From the NCBI RefSeq assembly GCF_000801105.2, contig NC_079517.1:24124973-24188972 (forward strand): a stretch of 64,000 bases of DNA, read 5' to 3'. Origin of the DNA: Raphanus sativus (taxonomy: Eukaryota; Streptophyta; Magnoliopsida; Brassicales; Brassicaceae). A model generated the notes under the pieces. That model did not search any database. It saw nothing but the letters and a program-made list of their open reading frames with translations, and had not been told where the DNA came from. Position 1 is the first letter of the stretch, and each line of letters opens with the position of its first letter. Shown here one piece after another: positions 52,434 through 63,141 of the stretch. The position numbers and the translations under genes were made by a program.

Positions 52434-55400
52434 ATGCCCAGCAGTATCAGAAGCAACAGGGGAAATCAACTATTATTCTCAGAGGATCCTGCACACTTGG
52501 AACGCTCAATCCGCAAAGACCTACGCTCCGCATCGATCGACATAACCGCATCACCGTCGACTGATACTCACGTTCACCAGTCGACCGACACTCAGACAGC
52601 ACCGTCGACCGATACCGTTCGCCGATCCGCATCGTTCGATACTTCTAACCGTATATCGATCGACACTACTCCGCGAAGCATGGTCGCGATTGTCATTCTC
52701 ACGCAGGGCGAGAATGGAAACCTGTATGACCAAGATGGTCATCTGCGTAATGCAACAGGTCAGAAGCTAGATGCACAGGGAAACATAATCCATGAACCTG
52801 AAGCTGAGGCTACAGGAGAAGCTCAAACACGATCGTTGGCAGACTATAACCGTCCAAGCGAGTACTACACCAACAGATCAGCTATTCGACTTCCAGAGAT
52901 TCAGAAGCCAAACTTCGAGCTCAAGCCTCAGTACTACTCTCTCGTGTCTCAGATACCTTATTCTGGGAAATCACACGAGCATCCTATGGACCATTTGGAG
53001 AGGTTCGAGGATCTTATTGCTGCTATTCGTATGGATGGAGTCCCCGAGGACTACCTACTCTGCAAGCTCTTCAAATATTCACTGATTGGAGAAGCTTCAC
53101 ACTGGCTCAAGCAACTACCTACAGGATCACTGACATCCTGGACCGACATCAAAAACGCCTTCCTGCGTAATTTCTTTGATGAGGCACGCGCTGAAGACAA
53201 GAAGCAAAATCGCCACTTTCGCGCAAAAGCCTAGTGAGACTTTTAAAGACGCGTGGATCAGATTCAAGTTCTTCAAGCGAGACTGTCCACACCATGGATT
53301 CAATGAAGTGCAGCTGTTAAGCACTTTCTACAGAGGTATCGCCTTAAGGTATCAGATGGCTCTTGATACTGCTAGTGAGGGGAACTTCAACACTAGGAAT
53401 CCAATAGAGGCTGTGAGACTTATTGAGAACCTAGCCAACAGCAGCAGCACCAAGAACACTGACTCTGACAAGAAGAAATCGGTTGCAGCCATCAGTGAAG
53501 ACCAGATGAATGAAGTCAGAGCCAAGATAGATGCTTTACATGCATTTCTGGGGCAACCAGTCTGCTCAGCTGAAGAAGGAGAGGCTAGAGAGGATGATAC
53601 AGAGGAAGATGTGAACTACATTGGAGGTACTGGATTTCAGAGATATGGAAACCAGAGTGGCAACAGAAACTTTTTTGGCAGTGGTCAAAAGAGTAACTAC
53701 AACCAGAGTTCACAGTATCAGAAACCCTTCACCAACAGAAGGAACTACGGCAACTCAGCTTACCAAAACCCACCGCCACCCAACCAGGAGAGTAAGTTTG
53801 ATGCCATGATTGATAGAGTTCTGGAAGGTCAACAGAAGCTTACAGTATACTTCAATGGAAAGATTGATTCTGTCTTCAACAATCTGACCACGAGGATAGA
53901 CACCATCTGCACTCAAGTTAAGAAACTTGAGACACAGATTGTCCAGACTGAAGACTCTATCAGGAGGATTGGAACTTCTAAGGAAGTAGGGGAAGGAAAT
54001 AGGAAACACCACGTCAATGCTATCCTAGATGATGATTTCTGGCAAGTGGTGAAACAGGAGAAGCTACAAGAAGGAGACTTTGAAGTAGAAAGTTCGCTAA
54101 GTCTCGGTGGATCGCAATGGTGTCGATCGACACCAACTAGTCCACATCGATCGACATCGACGATGTCTTTTCCGGATACGCTTGCAGACTGCAACGCGGT
54201 TAGGATATTGACACATGCTGAATTCACGGCTTCTCATCCCTACCCACCCACCCACACCTACGAAGATATCGACCGACGAGACGAGCCACTCATCGATCGA
54301 CACAACAAAAGAACCGTAACGATCGACCCTGTTCTCCACCTATCGATCGACACGCACCTCTCATATACCGAGTGCAACTACCATCGATAGACAGCAACCG
54401 AATCAATGCACTCAGACCCACACCGAAACCACAAGCTACCCCTACCGAAATAACTAGTAACCTTTCAGACACTACACCTGCATCAGAGGAAACTGAAGGA
54501 AGAAGGTTAAGGAGTCGGAAGGAGAAGATTCCTAAGAACCTTAAGAGGGAAGCTAATGAAAAGGAGATTGATGGTTTCACTAAGAGAGTTATCGGAATCC
54601 CACCATGGAAACCTTTTGAGGAGGTTTATTTCACAAAGAGATTGTGGATGTTCTTCAGAGAAACAAGGGAGACTGAAACTGACATTAGGAGAAGGTTTGA
54701 CAATGTCAGAGAAGATATGAGGAAAAGGATTACTTTGCTAAAGAAGAGTGATCCTAGGAAGTTTGCAATACCCTGTATGGTACAAGGTATTGAATTTCCT
54801 CATGCACTATGTGACACTGGTTCATCAGTCAGCATCTTACCAAAGGTCATGGCAGACCATCTGGGCCTGCAAGTAGAGCCTTCACCACAGATTTTTACTT
54901 TCGTGGATTACTCTCAGAGAAACTCTGGAGGCTTCATCAAAGACCTAGAGGTACACATTGGTGATGCTATCGTCCCTGTGGATTTTCATGTCCTAGACAT
55001 CAAGCTAAATTGGAACTCTTCCCTCTTACTTGGAAGAGCATTTATGGCTACAGTAGGAGCCATATGTGACATGAACACCAACATGATGTGCTTGACTATG
55101 ATAGATCCAGATATCCACTACGACCATGTCAAGCTTGACAAACTACCAGCCAAATTAGTGGTACAGGAAGATGATACTGGTATCATCGCAGTTTGTCATT
55201 GTGAAGTCGAGTACGAGACAGAGTACTCGAGATCGATCGACAGTACTTTGACGTCATCGATCGACACATTCAAGTCAGAGGAGATCGACAACAACAATGG
55301 ATCATCGATTGACAGAGACCCACCAGATGATAAACTCTATCTACCAGATCATTGCTACCCGAATTTTGCCATCCCAACCAACCAAAAGGAAGATGATTAC

Positions 55401-55490
55401 TCAGTAAGGAGTTGGGCGGATAGCGGATTTCATGAGAGTTTTGCAGTAGACATAGCCATCTCTTCCCACAGTGGAGACCACAGTGAATAA
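52434..55490 (+). pseudogene. Athila-like element 3 gag and aspartic protease
   Basis: The ATG follows TCTTTTCAGGTAC. N-terminal SIDT-type words and one module (ENGNLYDQDGHLR, 52710 on), then the gag core (NRSAIRLPEIQ, HPMDHLERFEDLI, KYSLIGEASHWLKQ). A two-base loss near 53198 shifts the frame (continues 53176-54390 frame; CPHHGFNEVQLL, LDTASEGNF), and a second shift lies near 54385. The last part (54372 on) has the protease DTGSSVSILP (about 54814) and LLLGRAFMATVGA. The stop TAA at 55488 falls in frame with the following ORFx, so it may itself be a mutation. Confidence 0.82.
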
Positions 55491-57800
55491 TATGATGAAG
55501 ACTATTGGGAAGAGAGAGCTTGGGAAATTTACTTGGAGAATGACAGATTTGCACCTCAATCGATCGACATCAAACGCCCACCATCGATCGATTTTCTACT
55601 TCATCCAGCAAAACGACATCGTCCATCGATCGACATTGCCAGTATAATATCGATCGATATTAACCCGGACGACTTAAAGGACAAAATCAGAATTTCACCG
55701 ATTAGGGCAACACATGGGTATAAAAGGTTGACAACTCAAGCCACGAAAATTCAAAACTTTTCACCTTCTACCCAGCAGCTTCCAGCATTCAGAGATTCAT
55801 CAATGGAAGACTGCAACAACATGATCAATCGATCCAACCGTGCAGCTAGACGTGCACCATCGATCGCCACCACCACACGCCCATCGATCGACACCTTCAA
55901 CAGAGCTCAACCAAGATCTCATTAACCTTATGATATCAGGAACGTTTCACTAACACCTGATGAATTTGGAATTTTCAGGGACACAGATGGCTATGCAAGA
56001 GCTATGGATGGAAGAGTCCTGCACATAACCAGAGAGGACATAGCAGACATCCTCCAAGTTGCCAATGGACCAGAAAACCTGTTCACAAAGCAACGTAGCC
56101 ATCCAGACATCCTACATCACGTCCAAGACAACCACAACACCAACACAAGGGAGGATACAGTTCCTCAACACTTCGGTCAGCCTCGACATTCACAATCGAT
56201 CGACATCGTTTCAATACCGTCGATCGACGGCGGATATCCCGGATCGATCGACAGACCAAGAGTCCGATCGCCCGACAGACGATTGGAGTTTGGACGACGT
56301 GCCTTAACTACTGATGGATCCAGGAGATTCAAGTGGGAAGCTAAGGATGAATATGGTGTCCACCGAGATGAGTTTGGCTATGCTAGAGGAGTTGATGGTG
56401 AGATCATTCATGTTACCAAGGAGCAAGTAAAGAGAGTTTTGGATAGAGCATCCCTTTTTCACAGAGGTTGCTTACAACTTCCATTACACACACGCCCTTA
56501 CCTTGCATACACACCACCACCAGTGCCCTACAGTAGAGAGGAGGTGGATGATATGGTGACTGATGTATGGAGAGCTCAGGCGCACCTTGAGGCAAACATG
56601 CGTACATTGGTGGAAGACACTTTCCAGCCTTTGGATGTCAGTTACAAGGACTTCCAGAATGATATGGCTGAGATAAGAGTGGAGCTTGGAAACATATTGA
56701 CCATGCTTGAGAAAGAGGCTACACCACCAGTATCGACCGACAGAGTACCTGTACCATCGATCGACATCGGCAAGACTACATCCATGGACCGACCAGAATG
56801 TTCATCACCTAAGAAAGATGAATGGGAGGTTGCTTACATCAATACACGGATTGGAGACGTCTACAGCCCTCTCAACAACAATGTCGAATGGTTAAGCAAG
56901 AGGATCAATCTTCTACAGAAAGAGTTGGACACAATTCGTCAGAATGACAAAGCTCAGAATGCTACTTTTCCATCGATCGACACACATCTATCGTCGTCGA
57001 TCGACACGAGGTTCGCAGAACTGGAGGATAAGATGAAATCGTACGTAAGGAAACATGAACTCTTCAGTTCACCTATCCTGCGATTTCAGGCCACAATGTC
57101 ACAGCAGCTGAACGAACTACAAAGAGACATGAGCATCGTTCAAGATCATCTTGGCCTTCGTGACAACACCGTAACATCAATCGACAGGCCTCGACCAACA
57201 TCGATCGACACCGAACCACCACCAGCGAAGAAAGCATGCACCACAGCAGAAGTTGATGAACTTAAACATGAGCTTTATGAGGCTATGGATGCTATGGAAA
57301 TGAGACTCAACGGGACCTGTGATACCATTGACTACACTGTTAACGAAAGAGTTAACAGCCTCTGCAGAACTACTCGCCAGATGAAGGGCAATATACGTAC
57401 TCTGCAGCACCAAGGACAGTGTTCACAGTCGATCGACACAATGGATTCCGAGTCGACCGACAGACCCCTCATCGAAATGACCGACGCGCATCTCGTAGCA
57501 TCGATCGACACCGAGTCTTTAGCAGACCGAGATCAGTTTATTTTGGACAGGATCGATGCATTACAGAGTAAGCTGACATTATTGTCCGTACACACCTACC
57601 AGACCATCGACATGAAAGTTGACAAAATCGAATACATCGAGAATTCTGTGAGGAAACTTCAAGATACAGTCCTCCAGATAGATAAGAAGCAACTACAAGC
57701 GGATGATGCTACAAGAAGCTTCGTCGCCACATGGTTCAATAGTAGGAGACACAATATTGATGATTGCTGTCCGGTAATCAGCAGTTTCTGCACCCCATGA
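55491..57800 (+). pseudogene. Athila-like element 3 ORFx, unknown protein, near intact
   Basis: In the same frame as the protease, interrupted by TAA at 55923-55925; open for 598 codons from 56004. Two copies of the DEFG/DEYG module (about 55957-56052 and 56347-56445), each with a conserved helix (REDIADIL, KEQVKRVL). Next come PYSREEVDDMVTDVWRAQAH and a long predicted coiled-coil half (LEKEATPP, LSKRINLLQKELDTIRQ, ELEDKMKSYVRK). SIDT/SIDR words recur throughout. The C-terminus reads LDRIDALQSKLTLL and ends at TGA. No homologous domain known to me. As protease is kept upstream, it could be cleaved from a gag-protease-ORFx polyprotein. Confidence 0.65.
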
Positions 57801-58138
57801 GTCACTCACCTACCACAGTCAAGCTAAATGACTATAACCAACCGCTGAGTGGGAGGCAACCCACTATTAGGTTTTCTTTTTCTTTATTTTTATTTTATTT
57901 TTCTTTTTGCTTTTATTTTTCTTTTTCGAATTTATTTTGCAGTTTTTATTAGATCCAAGTAGAATGATAATTCCATCGACCGACATTCACCATTCATATC
58001 GCTCGACACCACACGACCATTACTAACGATCGACGTATACCACTACGAATCGATCGACATCTTGTCGATCAGGTTTATTCATTCTCACTTGTTATATTTA
58101 TTAATTATGTTTTATTTTATTTACCTCACAACCGGATG

Positions 58139-58180
58139 TTACACTGGGACAGTGTAATTTAAGTCTGGGGGGGGGGAGTT
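58139..58180 (+). promoter_or_regulatory. Hairpin plus internal G-tract (second polypurine-like site)
   Basis: A perfect 8-bp stem (TTACACTG, GGA loop, CAGTGTAA) is followed four bases later by AAGTCTGGGGGGGGGGAG. The matching site in element 2 is 38931-38969. It resembles the true polypurine tract at 59106 (AAGTCTGGGGGAGT). Confidence 0.6.
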
Positions 58181-59080
58181 TACTAATATGTGTTTTTATT
58201 TTGGTTTTTATTAAAATGTTTTTCAAAATTATTTTTCGCATAAGTATTAAATAGGAAAATTGATATGGATTTATATTTGATTGTCTGACCACTCTTTAGC
58301 ACCATTCTAGATTACTGATTGCAGATAGTACTAAAGATGCTAAAGTGGATCGACTTGCTATCTATATTCACTAGCTAAGATTGTTTGAAGGAACCAAAGC
58401 TGACCTCCAACACTAATACTGACTTATTTGCTTGTCTTGGGGCTTGGATGTCACTGGATCGGAATCCTCTTACAAGTCTGGAAGGTAAAAAGTCTGTGTG
58501 TTTATGGTTCCCTTCCTTCTCTCTCTTCGGCATCTCGAGATCTAAGTTTATGTTATAAAATATTGAAATGATTTCTTGAGAGGCAGAGGGATAGGAGTGT
58601 CTCCTGCGACCCCAGTATTCTAAATCTCAAGGATGATCACACATTGTGGAAACGAGAGGTAGGAGTGATTCCTGCGACCCCATTATTCGCTACACTTTGT
58701 CAAAAAAATGTATGAGTTACAATGCAAATGTCAATAAGATAGACTAGATGACCTATGTGGCATCGAGAAAGGGATCAGAGAAGACTACCTGCGTGTTCAG
58801 ATACTTGTTTGAGTTGAATCCATGTGTTCTTTGATCGATACTCCCAAGGTAAAGCCTGCACTTTATTTTATGTTAAGAAATGAGGTTAGTAGAGGGGAAT
58901 GTCAGATGAGATTGCTATGTTGTTGACTAGATGAGTTTGGTTGCTAAGCTAGGATAAGGCATGATGAACTTCTGTGATTAGGATATTTAGACATGAATTG
59001 CAAACCCATAGAGTGATGACTTCAATATATTGAATCTTTGAGTTCCTGCTATTTCCAAACCTCTTCCAAAGACTACTGTT

Positions 59081-59119
59081 TTTGCTTGAGGACAAGCAAA
59101 GGAGTAAGTCTGGGGGAGT
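59081..59119 (+). other. Hairpin and polypurine tract before 3' LTR
   Basis: TTTGCTTG-AGGA-CAAGCAAA then AAGTCTGGGGGAGT directly before TGATATACC. Typical of Athila-type 3' ends. Confidence 0.8.
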
Positions 59120-60478
59120 TGATATACCATGGATTTTACCCGTTTTTAACCATGGTATACTAGTGTTTTACTATATATTTAATCTGTTTTCTAGCCTGTT
59201 AGGTATGTTTTCAGGTTCAGGAGCATTTTGTGAGAAAGTGATGTTTTGGGGGTATTTTGGAGTACAAGAGATGATACACCCGAGTTGACCATTCAAGACT
59301 AAGTCGGAAGTCAACATTGCGATTATAATCGATCGATACTCATCTTGAGTTGTCGATCGATGTAGCTGAGAAAATCCGTGTACTAGAAGATTATAATCAA
59401 TCGATACACATTCAGTGTTGTCGATCGATATCGAGGACGAAATGGTTTAGCCGACTACTTCACCAAGACTTCACCAAATTACGAGATTTCCCCTGACGAG
59501 TTTTTAACCTAATGGAAATGCTTAAATACTCCTGCTAAGTATTTTTGACGGCATGTTTTGAAACCCTTTGAATCTTGAAGCTTTTTACAACCAAAGCAGA
59601 GAGTGTGAGAGAGAGACTAGAGTTTTATTTGTTTGAGAGAGATTGGAGAGATTTCTCATCTCTTTTTGTATTTCTACTTTGTTCTATCTATGCAATTCTT
59701 TCATCTATCTATTGTTATGAATTGTCTAGCTATGTCTGAGTAGTCTACTTGTTAGATCTAGGGTTTAAATAGGTTTGTGGGATTAGCCCCAAACTATAAT
59801 TGCTAAGTTGTGATACTCATCAAATGGATTGTACCCTATGCTTGTTTTAGAGTAGCTAACTTGAACATAGATCACTAGGATCTTAGATTATCTTGAATTA
59901 TCCATTTGAGCGATGCATGTTTCCCGTTGAGAAGAACGACAGTTCCTCCTTGAGACCTCGCGGTCATATTCGGTTCGCGCCTAGGCAGATCTAGAAGCCG
60001 TCGATCGATAACCCTACTGGTAAATCGATCGGCGCCGCGAAAGGTGTATCGCTCGATATCTCAAAAGGATATCGGCCGACTCTTTTCTGTGTCATCATGC
60101 GAAAGGTGTGGCCAGAGATCTAGATATTTTAACCAGTGATTCATTCTCATATGTTAAGCGGCTGAGATCTATAATATCATGCAAGCAACTTGTTAAAGCA
60201 TTTATAGAGATTATAATCTCCATTCCTGAATAGAAACCCTATGTCTAGCACTCTTTATCCCATTTAAACAACCCTTCATATTGTTAGTTAGAGCAACTGC
60301 CTTGCTCATTTTAGGAATTGTTATTTTCGTTTCTATCATATAAACCAACCTTGCCTAGGATTGATTAGTAGATTTTATTTAATTGGTTCCCTAGCTCCTC
60401 GTGATTCGATCCCTAAGTACTACAGATGTACCTCTTATTTGAGAGAGTAAGCTCTACTGGGTAATTTGAGCACTATCA
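59120..60478 (+). repeat. Athila-like element 3: 3' LTR (1359 bp)
   Basis: Starts TGATATACCATGG and ends GAGCACTATCA. TATACCATGG (59123-59132) and CCATGGTATA (59150-59159) form a perfect 10-bp inverted repeat at the tip. Two pairs of TCGATCGA words at 59325-59435, another group at 60000-60075. Confidence 0.87.
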
Positions 60479-60855
60479 CATATAAACATGACATTAACAA
60501 AGAATAAGAAGATCAAAGAAACTCTATCCCTTAGAGACATGACTCAAACAATATCTCTTAGTTTCTTCTACTTTTGATCTCTCTTTTAGCTCTCTTTGTT
60601 CTTGTGTTTAGGGTTCTTTTTCGGATAATCTCTTAGGAAAGTAGATGTCTTTCTTTTATACTCAGGTTTTAGCCGACTCTTGTCTTCGTATTTCCTTTTC
60701 CTCTTTGACAAGTAACACCGACTTGTAAGGTGTACATAATTTCCTTTCCTTTTCCTTGTACGTGAAACCAAAGCTGAGTGCTTGTATGAGCCAGCATGAG
60801 ATCTGAGCTGAAACATGTTGATTATGGCCCATATAATTCACAGCAGGATATAAAG
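60479..60855. other. Unassigned stretch after Athila-like 3' LTR
   Basis: No clear coding sequence. The Lys/Arg-rich minus-strand frame at 60586-60816 has no recognisable domain. It may be diverged family X gag DNA into which element 3 inserted, but I cannot align it with confidence. Confidence 0.4.
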
Positions 60856-60889
60856 TTTCGAGGTCGAAACCTTGTCAAGAGGGAGGGGA
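60856..60889 (+). mobile_element. Family X gag end and polypurine tract
   Basis: TTTCGAGGTCGAAACC parallels TTTGAGGTCAAAACC at 11680, then AAGAGGGAGGGGA precedes the LTR start. Confidence 0.7.
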
Positions 60890-62272
60890 TGTTGTGGTCA
60901 CGAAATCCATGGTTCGACCAGAGTCTCACCAAACCTTCCAAACCAGCCATCTACGAGGTACCAGCGACCGAGGTTTAGTCCAAGGCAAATATCTCAACCC
61001 CCAGAAGGACTTTCAACATGAAACCAATTTTCATGGATTTGACACTCAATACGGAGTCCATACCAGTTGGAATCATATCAAAATATATCCGGACCAGAAA
61101 GTTATGTATTTTACAAACCGGAGGTTCTCCAGCCCATCCAGTTTCGAGTATCAGCCTTTTGTAGTGGATTTTAGTCCAACCATGAAGCGGCCTCCTCCAG
61201 AATCAATCATGGGTTTAAAGAAGAGTCTCTTATCTTTCCAGGAAGCCCGAAATCAAGAGATTTGGTTCAGGAAATACAAGATGCAATCAATTTCCCAAAG
61301 CTGACCAAACCGACATCAATTATGGAAAGCTTCCAACCAATTCCATTTGGTCCGACCCAAACCTATTTATGGAAGCCTGGAGATGTTCTAGACCAACCAG
61401 AAGACATAAAATATGTCCTCAGCTGCACCAGCACCCGGAGATCAGGCGTATCCCTATTTACTTCAAGTTGCCTTATTTGGAGTTTCTTGCAATAAAGCTC
61501 CAACAGCTCTTTTCTCTTCAGTTAAGGCACGACATCAGCATCTTCCAGACCATAAAGAAGATTCCCAGGAAGCTTTCTTACCCCCTCAAACCGTCCAGAT
61601 ACAAGAAGAACATCAGCTACATTCATTTGGCCAAGATCCTCACCATTAAGTCTCCAACGGCTCGTTTTCATGGAGCCATCAATCCCTTTGCTTTCAAGTC
61701 TATTATTTCGAGTTTATTACTTTCCTTTTATCATTTTATGAATGTTAGAGTCTGTCTTGGTCGAGCCTATAAAGTTCTAGTCTATGCTTCATTGTAAATC
61801 ATCCCTTGAATTTTATGAATGAAAAATACAGTTTTTCTAGTTTTGTCAAAACTATTGTTCTAAGTCTTTTGAGTGTGTGAGAAGCAGCTCTTGAGCAATC
61901 AGACTTATCAAAGCTTCCTTTCACAGAGCTTTGTGGCGTCCATCATTCCATTTCCATTCACTGATCTTTCTTGAGAGAGACTTCAGTCCAGCAGGCCGGA
62001 TCCCACCTTCACGCCATCTTCCATCCATCGATCCTTGTTGAGAGAGACTTCAGTCCAGCAACAAAGATATCATCTCCATCAATCTATGCCTTTTCTATTT
62101 GTTTTATTCATATTATCATTCTGATCAATATTCATATTTGCTTCTTTTTGCATCATAAAACTTATAAAAACCCATAAAAATCTATTCTCTTTGTGTTCAG
62201 GTTGTAGCTTGGATCCAACCTCTATCAATTCTTGGGTTACCCCCCCCCCCCCCCCCCCCTGTGCCCACAACA
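60890..62272 (+). repeat. Family X LTR-C (1383 bp)
   Basis: Starts TGTTGTGGTC, ends CCCACAACA; about the size of LTR-B but more diverged. U3 still encodes the same kind of protein (SSPSSFEYQPF, ESIMGLKKSLLSFQ, IPFGPTQTYLWKPGD), now with at least two frameshifts (near 61270 and 61430). A run of 19 C lies at 62241-62259 near its end. It has a polypurine tract before it and a primer site after it, so DNA of the same family flanks both sides. Confidence 0.85.
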
Positions 62273-62275
62273 TTT

Positions 62276-62287
62276 TGGTATCAGAGC
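62276..62287 (+). other. Primer-binding site for initiator tRNA-Met (family X)
   Basis: TGGTATCAGAGC, identical to 9005-9016. Confidence 0.85.
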
Positions 62288-63141
62288 TCAAGCTCCTGAC
62301 TAAGGTGATATATATCCTTGCATCATATCTCATTTGCTTGCATTTGTTTCATCTTAAATCAAAAAAAAAAAAAACAGTTTTTGCATTTTGTGTTCTTTGT
62401 TCATCATAAAATTGAAAACCATAAAAAGTGTGAGGTAAGAGTCGGACCTGTTGTTTAGTTTGATTCATTTCAATCACAAAAAGAAAGGAAAAATTTGTTT
62501 GCATTCATTTAGCTATTTGTTTCCATTTTAAAAAAAAAAGTCAAAAACAAAATCTGCATTCCATATTTGTTTCTTGTTTGAATCTTGCATAAAAAAAAAA
62601 GAGGTATATCATTTTAATTTCGTGCATTTCATATTTGTTTCATCATTTTTGATATTTTCATATATATAAAAAAGGTGTTTGCATTCATTTGTTGCCATTT
62701 TAAAAGTCAAAAAAAAAATCTGCATTTAAGTTGTTTCCATTTCTTTTTGCATTGCATAAAAAATCTGAAAATTCAAAAAAAAAAATCATCCTAGTTATTG
62801 TTTCATATCATATTGGTTGATCCATTTCGTGATTGCATCAGAAAAGAAAAAAAAATATTTTTAAAGCATAGTTCATATCATTTGCATATTTGGTTTTTAA
62901 TTGTTGCATCTTAAGAAAATGCAAAAAAAAAAAATCAGAATTAATTTGTTTTCCATATTTTCTTTCCATTTGTTTCTCATTGCATCCCATAGTGATTTAT
63001 TTCGAGCTTGCATCCAGAAAACCAAAAGAAAAATCATTTTGCATAGTTTAGTTTAAGTTTCATTATTGCATCTGATTTATTTTGGTTCAACCATAATTTC
63101 TGTATTCCTCTCTTGATCTTTGAGATTGTTTGCAGGAAGAA
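62288..63141 (+). other. Family X 5' leader
   Basis: Same A-run and TTGCATTTGTTTC-word leader as at 3983-4182 and 19744-20378, with AAGGTGATATA at the start and TTTGCAGGAAGAA before the ATG. Confidence 0.75.

Larger units (their letters stand above)
57801..59119 (+). other. Athila-like element 3: 3' non-coding region
   Basis: No coding signal. Features in order: T-rich tract (57873-57955), TCGATCGACA words (57975-58070), hairpin TTACACTG/CAGTGTAA (58139-58157) followed by a G10 tract (58161-58180), a twice-repeated AGGAGTG-TCCTGCGACCCCA block (58592, 58664), hairpin TTTGCTTG/CAAGCAAA (59081-59100) and the polypurine tract (59106-59119). Conserved with element 2. Confidence 0.75.
52203..60478 (+). 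mobile_element. Athila-like element 3 (+ strand), gag-protease-ORFx, no RT
   Basis: End of a 5' LTR (52203-52321), tRNA-Asp primer site (52326), gag and protease (52434-55490), ORFx in the same frame (to 57800), 3' non-coding region with two hairpin/G-tract pairs, 3' LTR 59120-60478. No RT, RNase H or integrase is found between protease and ORFx. It is therefore a non-autonomous derivative; its ORF order is shared with element 2, so this is a family, not a single deletion. Confidence 0.88.

Noticed and set aside
52500..58000. TCGATCGACA copies as a CRISPR-like or regular tandem array
   Set aside because: Spacing is irregular, the unit is about 10 bp, and the DNA is plant retroelement sequence.
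60586..60816. Lys/Arg-rich minus-strand ORF
   Set aside because: No domain, no promoter signal, short, and lying in probable retroelement remains.
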